Positions 10,140 through 21,613 of a stretch of 64,000 bases of DNA are shown here, one piece after another. The translations under genes and the position numbers were made by a program. Source of the DNA: Blastobasis lacticolella. Its lineage: Eukaryota > Arthropoda > Insecta > Lepidoptera > Blastobasidae. Position 1 is the stretch's first letter. Each line of letters opens with the position of its first letter. Location: the NCBI GenBank assembly GCA_905147135.1, contig LR990044.1, positions 10,420,122-10,484,121 on the forward strand. Reading direction: 5' to 3'. The notes beneath the pieces were generated by a model that was not told the DNA's origin, made no database searches, and worked only from the letters and a program-made list of their open reading frames with translations.

Positions 10140-11815
10140 TTTAAGAATAAGAAATATTTATTTACACAAACAGAAACACCACAACACAAACATTTGGAAA
10201 ACACGACATTTTGTAACACAGAAGAAAAGAAAAAGTACATAATAATTAACAAAAAAGCACATAAAAGTGCCGATGCGTGTGGTAGTAGATAAGTGGTGTG
10301 TGTTAGTGGTGTAATGCATGTGTAAAAGGGACCTCACTCAGCAATTTGCCCCGGTGCGAACCGAAGCGCTGGTTTTCAGTGGGACCCGCTGAGTGAGGTA
10401 CGGACGAAAATAGAGATATATTCATCTAATACATAAACTATAATATTGTTGAGTAATGTGTATGCTGTATAGTGTGTAAAGTTCGGTAACATTGTAGGAA
10501 TTAATGTTTACGGGTGAGTACTGAGTATACTTAATATAATACATGTGATATTGCGATTATGGTAATGTCACCGTTAAAAAATTGTGATAAATGTTATCTA
10601 CCTACGGAATAAAATTAAATATTAGAAAAATTAATGTAAATAAATGTCAATGTGAATGTTTAAGGTGAGACAAACAAGCAAAGCAAGCAACAAGCAATAA
10701 GATTCGCAACGAGACAGGACATATAGCAACATATATAAGTACAAAATATATACCTACATGTGCAGGAGAAATGTGGAACAAACTCGCGAACGCCAGCGCC
10801 GTCAGCCTGCAACCCTTTTTGTAAGGGTAAAAAGTGTTAAAAGTGTGTGATGATTTCAGGCCACGAAGTGGCGGCGGCAAGTCGTTCCAGCATTTGGTGG
10901 CTGCGAATTTAAAGCTTCCGCGGAACGCAGTTGTACGGTGACTTGGCAGTACCAGCGAATATTTAGATGCTCGGATCACGTTCTGGACGTCGCTAGTCCA
11001 CAGCAGTTTGTCTGCAAGGTATGGTGGTGTTCTATACCTAACTATACCGAACAGTAGGTTTGCCAAGCGGAAATGCATTTTTAAAATATTCGCTTGATTT
11101 AGATACGGGGTGATGTGCGTGCGGGGAGGAATAGGAAAACAAAATCTAGCACATGCACTTTGCACTTTCTGAATTTTCTCATGTGTTTTATGTGTTTATG
11201 TGTGATAGCAACCGAGGGCCATAAACTACGTTCAGATAATTATGCTTGGAGAGAACAAGCGTGTCGTTTAATTGAGTTCGTATATCAGTCTTAAGAAAAG
11301 GTCTTATTTGGTATAATACCTTTAGCCTATAATAACACTGGCTTACCGTCGATATATGTTTCTCAAACCGGAGCTGCTCATCCAAAACTAATCCTATATT
11401 TCGTGCCTCACTTACACGCTGAATAGGTACATTTTGTATATGCACCCTTACGTTCACCGCTAATATTTTCTGAATTTGCCTCGTACTACCCAGAATCATA
11501 AATTTCGATTTGTTCCGTTAATAAGTAATAAATTACTTTTTGCCCATTTGGCTATTCTATCCAAATCGTCATTCAACCTTGTAACAGCCGAAGCAACGTC
11601 ACCAGGACTACATGGTATGTAAATCTGTACATCGTCAGCATAAATATGGTATTTGCCGGATAACCCTTGGAATGTCAGCAGTGTAAATTTTAAAGAGGAT
11701 CGGGCCCAGGATAGAGCCCTGGGGCACGCCTCTCGTAACTCGGTTTGGACTTATGGGTCATCCCATTTCTATCCACTATTTCGACTTGCTGCATTCGGTT
11801 TTGAATGCACTAAGT
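10140..11815 (-). pseudogene. 5'-truncated, frameshifted LINE (CR1/jockey-group reverse transcriptase)
   Basis: Non-LTR retrotransposon remnant encoding RT. In order on the minus strand: QVEIVDRNGMTH near 11800; after a frameshift RGVPQGSILGPILF near 11725; IYADDVQIYIPCSPG near 11640 (catalytic YADD); a C-terminal RT tail through 11499-11188; and the terminal region 11165-10800 (KCWNDLPPPLRGL). The frame is broken several times, so it is dead. The 3' UTR (10140-10650) contains the CACTCAGCGGGTCCCACTG motif and ends in AT-rich simple sequence. The endonuclease and the N-terminal part of RT are missing. No target duplication could be assigned. Confidence 0.8.
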
Positions 11816-11958
11816 GAGTATCACTCAATACCTGCCCTACCGGCCCCTTTCTCACGCTATGACGCTAAATGTTGAAGATAAAGTCAGTGACATTTTAATA
11901 CAAATTTGTGTTAAGGGAAATTGTCGAATTTAAGATGTCACAGAACAAGAATAGGCCC

Positions 11959-12117
11959 CCTGGGTCCCTATTTTTGAAACCGCTCGCATCCACGGGAGCG
12001 CTCGCGTGCGCTACCTATCTATTTCACACTCATGTTAAGTTGCTAGTGATAGAAAAGACAATTGTTAGAAGGCGAGACCTCGCGTGGGTGAGAGCTGTTC
12101 AAAAATAGGGCCCCTGG
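11959..12117. mobile_element. MITE, same end type as 9808-10024
   Basis: Ends GTCCCTATTTTTGAA and, reversed, GCCCTATTTTTGAA are inverted repeats. Subterminal arms rich in GAGCG/CTCGCG also pair (CATCCACGGGAGCGCTCGC against CACCCACGCGAGGTCTCGC). CCCTGG stands just outside both ends (11958-11963 and 12112-12117) and may be the target duplication. Confidence 0.65.
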
Positions 12118-12293
12118 TAGAGTAATTTAATACTGTAATCACGCCGCGCGCTTGCAGTTACTGCGACGGCGTTATTACAATGTTTAAGCAAATATTGAAT
12201 CAATTACTGATGTCACAATTTGTTCAGCAGATAACAATCTGAGGCCTAGATACGTTGGCGTATAGTAACATTGTACCTAGCTATTAAATAATA

Positions 12294-13588
12294 CGAGGGG
12301 GGGTCAAAAAGTTCGCGGAATGGAGGGGATATCGGGGGGTGGGGGACCTGCCGAAGGTAGTATCTAATGAACAACTCTTTGTGAGTATATATGCCAAGTT
12401 TGAACCTGATTGTGTCAATAACCTTTGACCTGTCGTCATCAAACAAGTGAATCCGGAAGAAAAACTTGAACATGGAAAAAATTGAGTTTCGTGCCGTCAT
12501 AAAGTTCCTCACTAAGCAAGGAAAACCACCTCAGAAAATTTTGGAAGAAATGTTATCAGTATACGGGGACTCTTGCCCTGGGAAAACCATGGTGTACAAG
12601 TGGAATAGCCTTTTCAAGCAAGGCAGAGAGTCTCTTGAAGACGACCCTCGCTTAGGACGGCCGATTGAGGCCACCACCTCAAACATCGTTGAAAAAGTGG
12701 AGAATCTTATACTGGAGGATACTCGTTTGAAGAAGAAACAACTTGCAGAAATGGTTGGAGTATCACCTACAACCATTTTAAATATTCTACACGACAATCT
12801 TGGGATGTCAAAAGTCAGCGCAAAATGGGTGCCAAGAATGCTCACACCACCACAGAAACAGCTGCGCGTCGAGTATTCAAAGGAGTTTTTAGACCTCTGT
12901 AGCGCCGACAAGGAAGGAATTTTTGCAAGACTTGTTACTGCAGATGAAACTTGGGTTCATCATTATGAGCCTGAGTCGAAGCAAGAGTCTGTGCAGTGGC
13001 ATAAAAAGGGTCAGCCCCCCCCCCTAAGAAATACAGGGTGTCACAATCGGCTGGAAAAATCATGGCAACTGTTTTTTGGGATACAGAGGGTATTTTATTA
13101 ATAGATTATAAAGATAAGGGTGTTTCTATAACGGAAGAATACTACGCTAATCTACTGAGACAATTAAAAGAAGCAATCAAGGAGAAAAGGCGGGGAAAGT
13201 TGACAAAAGGTGTGCTGCTTTTGCATGACAACGCACCGGTACACAAGAGTCGCGTTGCGATGGCTGCCCTTCATCACTGTGGCTTCGAAATGTTAAACCA
13301 TCCTCCCTATAGTCCAGACTTAGCCCCCTGTGATTATTTTTTATTTCCCAAATTAAAAAAGAGCTTCGTGGGAAGAAATTTTCCGATGATGAAGAAGTCA
13401 AGTCGGCGATTTCGGCCTATTTTGAGGACAAAGACAAATCATTTTTTTTCGACGGTATTAATAAGTTAACAGAGAGATCTGAAAAATGTATTCGACTTAA
13501 GGGGGAATATATTGAAAAAGAAAAATAGTACAGTATTTTATTTCACCCCCCTTCCCCTCCGTTCCGCGAACTTTTTGACCCCCCCTCG
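12294..13588 (+). mobile_element. mariner transposon, 1.3 kb, TA-flanked
   Basis: Terminal inverted repeats of about 28 bases, CGAGGGGGGGTCAAAAAGTT then CGCGGAA, begin at 12294 and end at 13588. TA dinucleotides stand outside both ends (12292-12293 and 13589-13590), the standard Tc1/mariner target duplication. Size and a single transposase frame fit mariner. The termini look close to intact, so it could still be mobilised in trans. Confidence 0.95.
12472..13528 (+). pseudogene. mariner transposase, two frameshifts
   Basis: Encodes a DDE/D cut-and-paste transposase. The N-terminal paired-like helix-turn-helix DNA-binding half is visible (KTMVYKWNSLFKQGRESLED, GRPIEATT, VGVSPTTILNILHDNLGM). 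The catalytic core follows with D1 in VTADETWVHHYEP, D2 in LLLHDNAPVHKS and D3 in SPDLAPCDYFLFP. D2 and D3 are separated by exactly 34 residues, the mariner D34D signature. The frame breaks at a run of ten C (13015-13024; two more than fits the frame) and at an A run near 13356 (one base short). Both are homopolymer slips in an otherwise open gene, so the insertion looks fairly young. ATG 12472 is preferred to the upstream TTG. Confidence 0.95.
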
Positions 13589-13593
13589 TAAGT

Positions 13594-13735
13594 TAATAAT
13601 ATAGCTGTACACAAGAGAAAAATAATATCACTGTAATAAGAGCTTGTGTTTTCTCCGCCAACAAACTGCCATGCAGTTTGGCGGGAGCAGTAGAACTGTA
13701 TTTTCTTTGTTTTTGGCGTAATAAACAATTTATTT
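13594..13735 (+). repeat. LINE-like 3' end (family W), copy 1
   Basis: Shares GCCAACAAACTGCCATGCAG and TTTGGCRGG with 39590-39712. Both run into an AATAAA/ATTTATTT tail, which suggests 3' ends of a non-LTR element. This copy abuts the right end of the mariner. Confidence 0.5.
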
Positions 13736-15199
13736 ATTTTATTATTTTGACCTATGTGCAGTTCGGTTCGCTAGTACTACAACGCACCATAAAACAAAAT
13801 TTATATAAAAGTCAACTTTGAACGGACTTATAGAATAATGAAAGCATTATCTCGATGCTTGCATGATTTCGATGTTTTAAATCTCGATCAAACGATTGTA
13901 ACATCGACGACCATTTTCTATTCTCATTCTTTGAAGAAGAATATTGATAAAACTTTTTAGCTCTCGTTCATATTTACAATACTTGGTTACGATTTTATCT
14001 GAATCGCTATTGTTTCCAAGATTTCATTGGATTCATAAAATTGTGGACGGAAAAAAGTTATGGATATAATGAACCTTAAATTTTACCGTCATTTTCTAAT
14101 TAATAGACCGAACAACAAAGACTAGATTTATCATAAAAATTAGTTTTCCTAAAACAGAATTTCTACAAACACCTATGAAACATTTTTCACAAGCATAATG
14201 CAACGAGGTACTCAGAATATTCCACTACCACTCACATATCCCCACATAAAATGCTAAAAACAAAATTCCAAAAAAGCAGACAAGAGCCTAAGCGGCCCAA
14301 CGTAAGAGATAGCAGTCTGCAGTAGCGATTTCATCAAAACCATCGTAAACTCTGCCCTGCACAACGAGCCAACATAAAGTTTAAGCTGCTTTAAGTACGG
14401 AACTCATTTGATCCCCCATCCGGCGTTCACCGGTAGGGGTGAAAAAAAAATACGGAACCCTAAAAGCTGCGCCATAATAATAAATATCAATTTTACCGGC
14501 GCAAAATGGCTACGGTATACAGCAAAGGTTTTAGGAAATCTGCCCCGGGTTAAAACAATGAACTGCCCTTTGCGTTATATACTAATTTCTCGTTTCTTTT
14601 TTGGGCGAAGCTTTTCTTGGGCTGAGGTGAAATGCCTTTTCATCCTTTGTATAGAATCGTTTGGGAAATGTATTGGACTGTAGGTAACATGTGGTCGCAA
14701 AACCACAGTGCATATATCATTTTATTTTAAAGGAATAGCTAGGCATTTGCCGCCATCTCCGAGGGGAGAAATAAATTGGGCACGTTGTTTCAAACACATT
14801 TTATTTTAAAACTAAAACAGGTAGTTTCTCGATGGCGGCCATTTAACTATAGATAATAATTGATCAATATCCCCAGCGTTATTTACCTACACAACTACTA
14901 AAACGTTATGTCTCATACTATAGATACACTTAATAATGTGCTGATATAGTTATTCGAGTGAGAAAACATGTTTGGTAGGTCTATTTATGTACTTAATTAT
15001 AAGGCACATGTAACTACATGTGCTCGTACATTACTGAAGGTACTACATAATATTTAGTCAGGTTATGTTTTGCTTTAAATACAATATTTATTATTATCGT
15101 TTAATAAACATAATATCAATTTTACTTTTGGTTAGTAACAATAACTTTTTTCAGCTAAGCGATGCGCTGCGTATCGTAATTGTGAAACGATAAATAAAT
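13736..15199. other. No recognised gene or repeat
   Basis: AT-rich with a few GC patches. GCCGCCATC near 14750 and GATGGCGGC near 14832 could form a loose inverted pair. Confidence 0.35.
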
Positions 15200-15305
15200 A
15201 ATTGGCAACGGTCGTGCGACGGGCGGTTTTGAGGTCTCCTATTGGTCGGGCGACGTTCGTCGTAAGACCGTGGTCGCACGACCGTTGCCAATTAGGACAG
15301 CGCCT
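15200..15305. mobile_element. Small palindromic element (family P), copy 1
   Basis: Perfect 20-base inverted arms, ATTGGCAACGGTCGTGCGAC at 15201-15220 and its complement at 15273-15292, with a further GGCGCTGTCCTA outer segment kept only on the right. Related copies are at 18124-18210 and 61288-61368. Confidence 0.8.
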
Positions 15306-15860
15306 ATTAGTAGATTGAACACCAAGGGAATAAACCTGTGTCCTACCGTCTCAAGCGGCATATTGGATCCTGAGCGTAGCGAACGACTCTAGGGTAAGCT
15401 CAGGAGTTATGTAAAGTCCTGCCTGAGTAAAGCGAGGCGTTCAAGCCGCCGAAGACTAAGACAGCTTTATCCCAGAGGTGTACACTCTACTTTTCACACC
15501 ACCTGTGAGACAATAAATAAAGCAATTACAGCTTCTGATTTTCTGGTTGGTGGTTTTCTTCTGGTTTACGACATTTTCGTGTCAATATTTTTAATAAATA
15601 ATTTGGATTTGAAAATAAATTATAATAACACGATACACATTTTCAATTTTACACTTTTTCCATTTGCCCAATTTCAGCAGTCTAAGGTCCTACAACCATA
15701 CTCTTAGTCTATAGTCACACTTGTATAATAGCGACTTATTTATTTGTTATTGTAAAAAATATGTGCTAAATTCGAATAAAGTCTCCTTACACCACTATAA
15801 GTTTTTATATAATTTTAACTTTCCAAATTCAAATCACTTTACTCCCTTTTAAGTTTCATG
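15306..15860. other. Unassigned sequence, no gene
   Basis: It contains GAGCGTAGCGAACGACTC and an AATAAATAAA near 15514, so it could be a 3' end of an unidentified element. A good acceptor-like TTGCCCAATTTCAG at about 15680 is followed by stops in all frames. Confidence 0.35.
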
Positions 15861-15867
15861 CATTGGT

Positions 15868-16040
15868 AACAATGCATTCCAAGGTTATTGAAAGAGATCC
15901 CTGGAGAGTTTTCTCTAGAGAGTTACAACATGGAGATCTTCAAGAAAGGGTTGAAGTGGTTTTTACGGGGTCGTCAGCGCGCGCAATGCCCCTGGTATTA
16001 CAAACGTCCATAGGCTACGATGACTGCTTACCTTTCGGCA
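15868..16040 (+). pseudogene. LINE RT C-terminal fragment
   Basis: In the right frame it reads NMEIFKKGLKWFLRGRQRA and ends at KRP stop. This is homologous to NMESFKKGVLRFLRGRKRVG at 63030 and to the opposite-strand copy at 50060-50290. Only the tail is present. Confidence 0.65.
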
Positions 16041-16111
16041 AGCCTCAGTGACATAAAAAACAAGGCTGTGCTTTACGGTGATATTGTAATTTTCATGATA
16101 CATAATTGGAT

Positions 16112-16376
16112 CGGCCGTGTGGTGTCCGGCAGAGTAGAGTAGCACCAACCCCTTACACTCGTGGGTGTCGTGTCGTACAAGGCGACTAATGTTTTCGAGG
16201 CAAAAGATCTAAGCGCCTCCGTAGACTGGAAAATGGGCAGCAGCATTTTCCATTGTTATATTATAACACTGCGATCTCCAACCCGCCTGCCAAGCGTGGA
16301 GATTATGGCAATAACCTCCCTTTTTGTGGGAGAGGCCCTAAGTCCTGCAGTGGACTGTTATGGGCTGTGATGATGA
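16112..16376 (+). repeat. LINE 3'-UTR repeat (family Z), copy 3
   Basis: Full-length copy from GGCCGTGTGGTGTCCGGCAG to CTGTTATGGGCTGTGATGATG. It lies just downstream of a LINE C-terminal fragment in the same orientation, which suggests that fragment could be the coding end of the family Z parent. Confidence 0.7.
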
Positions 16377-16429
16377 TAATTGGACATTATCAAACAAGAG
16401 GTGTGCAAAAATTATTGTAACAAAACTGG

Positions 16430-16560
16430 GATCACTTTTGTAGGCAAACAAAATGGCGGTGAAAAAAGCCGAAGATGACGAAGGGGCCACTAAACCGACG
16501 TTGTTCCCCGAAATTTCATTTATGACGTCATCTGTGACATTCTCCGCGACGTGACGCCAT
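16430..16560 (+). promoter_or_regulatory. CRE-containing segment with a short ORF
   Basis: An exact TGACGTCA (CRE/ATF) palindrome is at 16523-16530, followed by GACGTGACGCC. The same stretch holds a 33-codon frame (MAVKKAEDDEGATKPTLFPE...) starting AAAATGGCGG after an acceptor-like TCACTTTTGTAG. No good donor ends the frame. It could be a regulatory block or an exon remnant. Confidence 0.25.
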
Positions 16561-17025
16561 CTCGCGATAACTTCGTTAACACAAAACGGGGCCTCGGATA
16601 GCGAAAGTTAAATTAGGGAAAAAACAAAATGTCGAAGGGTGACTAGACATTTTAAGCAAGTGAACTTTGTTGGGGGATTTTCTTGTTAGTTTGTTTATTC
16701 TTATTAAGTCGACTCGCCCTTGTTTTGCGAATGAGGACGTTAATTTTTGCGGGTTCGTAATAAAAGTCTTGCCGAAAATAAGACGAAGATAAACTAAGAA
16801 GAAGATAATCGTAAGCAAAGGAAATCGGTAAATTAATCGTAGCTATATTGGATAGTGTTAGCTACGCATAGTTAGATTATTAGTCCAAGAGCTATTGTAG
16901 CGACAACGGCTGTCAGAATGACAGGAGGAGGGAGTTCGTCTGCGGTTCGAAAACGGAAGAGTGATAAAATTGTATTTGAAAGGTTAAACAGAACATTTGT
17001 TACAATATTGGTTTCGTATACTATT

Positions 17026-17068
17026 TCAAATACTATTGTTAAACATATCGTTTAACAATAGTATTTGA
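17026..17068. repeat. Perfect 19-bp hairpin
   Basis: TCAAATACTATTGTTAAAC at 17026-17044 and its exact complement at 17050-17068 enclose a 5-nt loop (ATATC). It is AT-rich, and the flanks do not continue the pairing. Confidence 0.9.
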
Positions 17069-17162
17069 CTTGAAGCAAAGCTTTAAGATGTTGGTAGCTA
17101 TGCTCAATTATCCCATTCGATAACAACTGTGATGGCGTGAGCGATAATAACTACTTGCAAAG

Positions 17163-17340
17163 TAGCGGCACTGGTCTAGCGGCAGCGTGTTTGCGAGACC
17201 GATAACCAAGGTTAAGCAATGCTCGCAATGTCCGGGAAGGGGATGGGTGACCGTTATGTACTTTGCTGCTAGTCGAACTTCACTTCACAGCACCGCAACG
17301 AGCTCGCTACTCATTTACCGAATTTCACGCGGACGTAGTC
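17163..17340 (+). repeat. 5S-rRNA-like SINE (family F), copy 1
   Basis: The core resembles the internal promoter region of 5S rRNA: ACCAAGGTTAAGCAATG at about 17204-17222 (box A-like) and GGATGGGTGACCG at 17241-17253 (box C-like). The body after it (CGAACTTCACTTCACAGCAC, CGAGCTCGCTACTCATT) matches the second copy at 18020-18320, so this is a dispersed repeat and not a 5S gene. Confidence 0.65.
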
Positions 17341-18019
17341 GCGGCAGAAGCTAATATTACATAAAATATTATTATTTTTTACCAATATGTATTTTGTAGT
17401 GGTGAGAATTATCACAACTCTGTATAGGTGTATATTTAAGTATCCATAACCTTCATGTGCAATTAAATAAATTTTGGACGGATTAACTTTTTATTGACCT
17501 TGAAAATATACTTAGCTACCTGCTGAGCTATATGAAGGTACGGTCATTAAACCATATGACTTGAAACAATTATACATTGTATGGCACAATTTACAAGCGC
17601 AATGCTTTCTGCAGTAAATTTATTTCTCCATGCTTTCATTCGTTTGTGTTTAGTGATTGAGTCATGGTTTAGACTCTTACGTCTTATTCATAAAAATACG
17701 TTTAAAACGTGCATTAGCTAATCCACTCATCAGCTCGAGTTACTATCTAATACCTTGTGTTACAACTTGTAATTAAGGACCCTTTAGAAATAAAAGCAAC
17801 ATATCTTTGTCGCCGAGTAGGAAACAGACTATAACTCTTGTTACTTGCAAACGGCTGCAGTAAGTGCTAAAAACAATCAATCATAGTATGATGTCAGTAT
17901 GACCGTCTGTTCGCGTGTACGAATCGCGTGACACATCTATTTAGCGCCATAGTAGGTACATACTAAAAGTAAATATATATTTTCACTTCCAACCTCTTCT
18001 ACATATGTATACCGATTTC

Positions 18020-18320
18020 TCCCCAGTCCTGTGGCTTGTGCTTTCAAGACTGATAACGAAAGTTAAGCAACCCACGTGGATGCCGGTAACTGGATGGGTG
18101 ACCGTTTGGTACTTTTAATCGATGTCCTAATTGGCAACAGTCATGCGACGGGCGGTGAAAGTTCGTCGTACAGCCATAGTCGCACGACCATTGCCAATAA
18201 GGACGGCGCCTGAGGTCGATCCAACTTCAGCACGGGAACGACTTCGCCACTCATTAGGTCTGCGAAGCGAGGTTGACCAAGGTTTTCCGCTGGAGACCCT
18301 GAGACTGGTTAAATAGTCTC
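18020..18320 (+). repeat. 5S-rRNA-like SINE (family F), copy 2, split by a palindrome
   Basis: Closer to 5S: AACGAAAGTTAAGCAAC at 18056-18071 and TGGATGGGTGACCG at 18091-18104. After the insertion at 18124-18210 the body resumes as TCCAACTTCAGCACGGGAAC, which aligns with copy 1. The 3' end is uncertain. Confidence 0.65.
18124..18210. mobile_element. Small palindromic element (family P), copy 2, inside a 5S-like SINE
   Basis: Arms GTCCTAATTGGCAAC... and ...TTGCCAATAAGGACGGCGCC are inverted repeats. TCGAT occurs at 18119-18123 and 18216-18220 and may be target duplication. Confidence 0.7.
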
Positions 18321-18371
18321 GGGAGTGGATTGGTACCGTGACTGTATATTTTCATTACTTATTGTATTAAG

Positions 18372-18652
18372 TAGGCCGTGCAGTGTCCAGTAGAGTAAAA
18401 TAGCACAAACACCTTACACTAGATGTCGTTCAAGGCGGCTTATGTATTCGAAGCAAAAGATCTAGAGTAAAGTAAAGATCTTCGGAGGCTGGAAAATGGG
18501 CAGCAGCGTTTTTCATTGTTATATTTATTTTGTAACACAGCGATCTCCAACCCGCCTGACAAGCGTGGAGATTGCAATAACCTCCCCTTTCGTGGGAGAG
18601 GCCCTAAGTCTTGCAGTGGACTGTTATGGGCTGTGTGTGATGATGATGATTA
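18372..18652 (+). repeat. LINE 3'-UTR repeat (family Z), copy 4
   Basis: Diverged copy from GGCCGTGCAGTGTCCAGTAG to GGGCTGTGTGTGATGATGATG. Confidence 0.65.
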
Positions 18653-21613
18653 CATTAAGTATTCATGCGTAAACAGTTTTAAACCTATTACGTCAGAAGG
18701 GGAGTTATTAACTTAATGGTGATTCAAGGTTAGGCTATTTATGAAGTAGTTCTCTGTAGTTGTTTGGATTATGAGTAGTCAAGTTGATCTTTATGAATGT
18801 AATATCAATGCTTGTATCGGAACTTGTTGCAGTCATTGACCTTACCCAGTACCGGTTTTTGATGGAGGTATTTTAAAACTTAAAGTACCTAAATACGGCG
18901 ATTCGTATTCTTGAATAACAAAGGCATTTATTTCATTCATAAATACAGCGATGACTAAAGTTTAAAAAATTTTTTTATTGATGTTTTAAAGATGTCTTAA
19001 ACGGCGGTTGCCGTCTGACCATGAACAATACTACCTAAACAATAAACAACCTCGTTTGGCCGGCCTGCCCCGACTCCTGCTCGCTCGAAGATGTATTCAG
19101 TGCTTCAGATAGTGCCATCCGCGTTGCTCGGTTTGGTCTGGGAAAATATAAGTACCTAATAATAAACAAATAATCTTATACTTAACCTATTGATTATTGA
19201 AACGATAAGAAGAATAAAAGACCGAACCAACGCAACCCCCAAACAGAACCACGCCAATATGGAGTCCAAGATGTGCCAGGAAAAGCTACGTTACCCACGC
19301 ACGCCAGCCCGAAGTGTCGGCCCGCAACTTGTTTCGGTGTGCCGCAAATAAATATTGCCGAGTGCGACTAATTGGTTCCCGTTGGATTCGACAGCCGTCC
19401 GGGCCGGCGCTGCGGCCGCCCGCATAATTTATCCGGCCCGTGCGCACTACCCGGCTTGTACAATGTACAGTGCGCGCAAAGCAATCCCGTACTAGTAAAA
19501 ATAAAATTTGAATACAAGGAGCTTTATCTGTAGGCTAATTACGTAACTTTGATGGCAACAATTCTCTTATTTCAATGATTGAAATTTTTACTTTCGTGAT
19601 TAAGTATGATCGATTCACTAGTTTCAGTTTATTGCAATGGAATTTTGTTAGCAACTGAACACATGAAATCGATGATACGGAATTGCAAAAGTTACACTAT
19701 CCATCAGGTTTGTATGCTGTATAACATAAAAAAGGTGGTAGGACTCTATCAAGCCTGAGAAGTCTGGATGACCACCGCCTTATCTATTTCTGTCGCCCAG
19801 CAACATTGTAGTACTGCATTGTGTCTCGGACCGGTACAACCTTAAGTGTAAACGGAATTTATAGTTTGCATCAGGTGGATCGTCCGCTCATTTGTCACTA
19901 AGTAGTATCTCTTCGCTTCTACATAACATCACATCAACAGCCCGTAACTAGTCCTCTGGATTTAAGCCTCCTCCTTAGTGAAGGGATTTGCCATAATCTC
20001 CACGTTTGCTATAACCTCCGCGGGTTGGAAACCGCAATTTGAAAACACGCAATACAACGCGACTCTATTCCTGCAGTGGCCTGTTACGGGTTACCGCAAA
20101 GTTTCTGAGTGAGAATACCAGTTCATCTCTGTACACTTGGAAGGCACTAAGGCGCGCGTTGTGTTTCTATTTCTTCACATTTATGGGGTCAAGTAAACTC
20201 TGGTGCGGACTGTACCATTCTATGCTGGATGGACATTTGGATCAATTGAATTAGGGCGACTTAAGGAACCGATACCTATGGCTGGATGAGGTGTGAGCTA
20301 TGTAAGTCGGTTCCCATAATGATAAGGGTTAAAATGAAGTATTGTCTTGTTTCTTTTAACATTTTTTATTAAACTATATTCTGCATCATAAGTTTTATAA
20401 GTCTTAAAGAGATGCTTACCTCTGCATGTGCTTATGTGGGTCATTTGTGTGCCTCTAAAGTAGCTTTGTTTGTTCCATTTTGATTACTTTTTTATAGAAA
20501 AGTTGCCTAGCCTAAAAGCTCTTAAAACTTGCAACGGTTGCATAAAACGTTTTAAGGAGCAAGCTGCACTGTTTTCAAGAATAAGCTGTATGTTAATCGC
20601 ATTGTTTTAACGCTCCCACTAACCGTACCGGCAGAAACAATGCCGGGTTTTACATAACGTGCTGTGAAGGTTCTCCGGCTGGTAAATTTTCAATTTCTTA
20701 TTCCAGCAGTCGAGCTATTCGCCTACATTGTAAATGTAATTTCCAGCGCTGGCCTGCTTTATACTTCGTAGAACCCCACAACGAAAGCTAACTCGGTGAA
20801 ACATTAAAATTGATCTTGAATAATTCCGCTGCAGGAAAATTGTGGATCCGTTTTTCACTTCTTTTGCTCAACGTTTTTGCCCATTTGGATTCCGGTCCGT
20901 ATCCAACTGAGCCTGTTATCCTCTAACTTTGCCTTCTCGCTGAAAAACTCGTGCTATTACCGTAAATATCAATTTGTATGAAACTAGAGGGCGGGGTCTT
21001 AGCCGGCGGGGAAAGTTCGCTGCTACAGTCAGTTACAAATTGAAGTAGCTCATCGCAGGATTTAGGTTCAAACGTCATATCGGCTCTCAACTTTAAATTG
21101 AGGCTTGTAGAAAAATTAGGGCCGCTCATAAAACTTGCGTCGGCCATTGGAGCCCGCTTTATTGGCTAGCCATAAAGCTCACGTCCAGTTATAAAAGCTA
21201 AGTTAATGGGATTTGTTTGTTACTTTGGCTCATTCGTGTCGCGGAATCGAATTACCGTCGCGCAATAATTAGGTGAATAATTTTAGCATTCACTGCAATA
21301 TTTGCAATGGATTGCACAACAACGCCAATTAAAATATAAAATCGTTCATATGCATTTCAATGGAGTTGGATTAACTTTATAGGTTGGTAGTATGAAACTA
21401 TGTATTATTACTTGCTTAGGAATGTGACTGGCGATGACCTCGTCCGCGCTCTTCGATAAAGTCAAGCACTGTTTTTTGCTTTGACTTATTTTACACTCGA
21501 GCATCTAATTTATACCAAATTGATTTTCATCAAAATTGTATAAAATATAGATCCCTACGTCAAGTCAATTGATCATATTGTGCCTCTATATTTAGGAATA
21601 AATTATTATAGGT
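18653..21613. other. 3 kb without a recognised gene
   Basis: It holds a rearranged family Z fragment at about 19935-20100 and a GC-rich stretch at 19310-19480. A minus-strand frame of 74 codons (20923-21147) has no supporting signal. Confidence 0.4.

Noticed and set aside
15630..15720. Exon after an excellent acceptor at about 15680
   Set aside because: Stops in every frame within about 40 bases and no donor.
18056..18104. 5S rRNA gene
   Set aside because: Only internal promoter motifs match; the rest diverges and shares a repeat body with 17163-17340.
20923..21147. Minus-strand 74-codon frame with a laminin-G-like look
   Set aside because: No pyrimidine tract or clear splice pair, and the resemblance is too weak to name.
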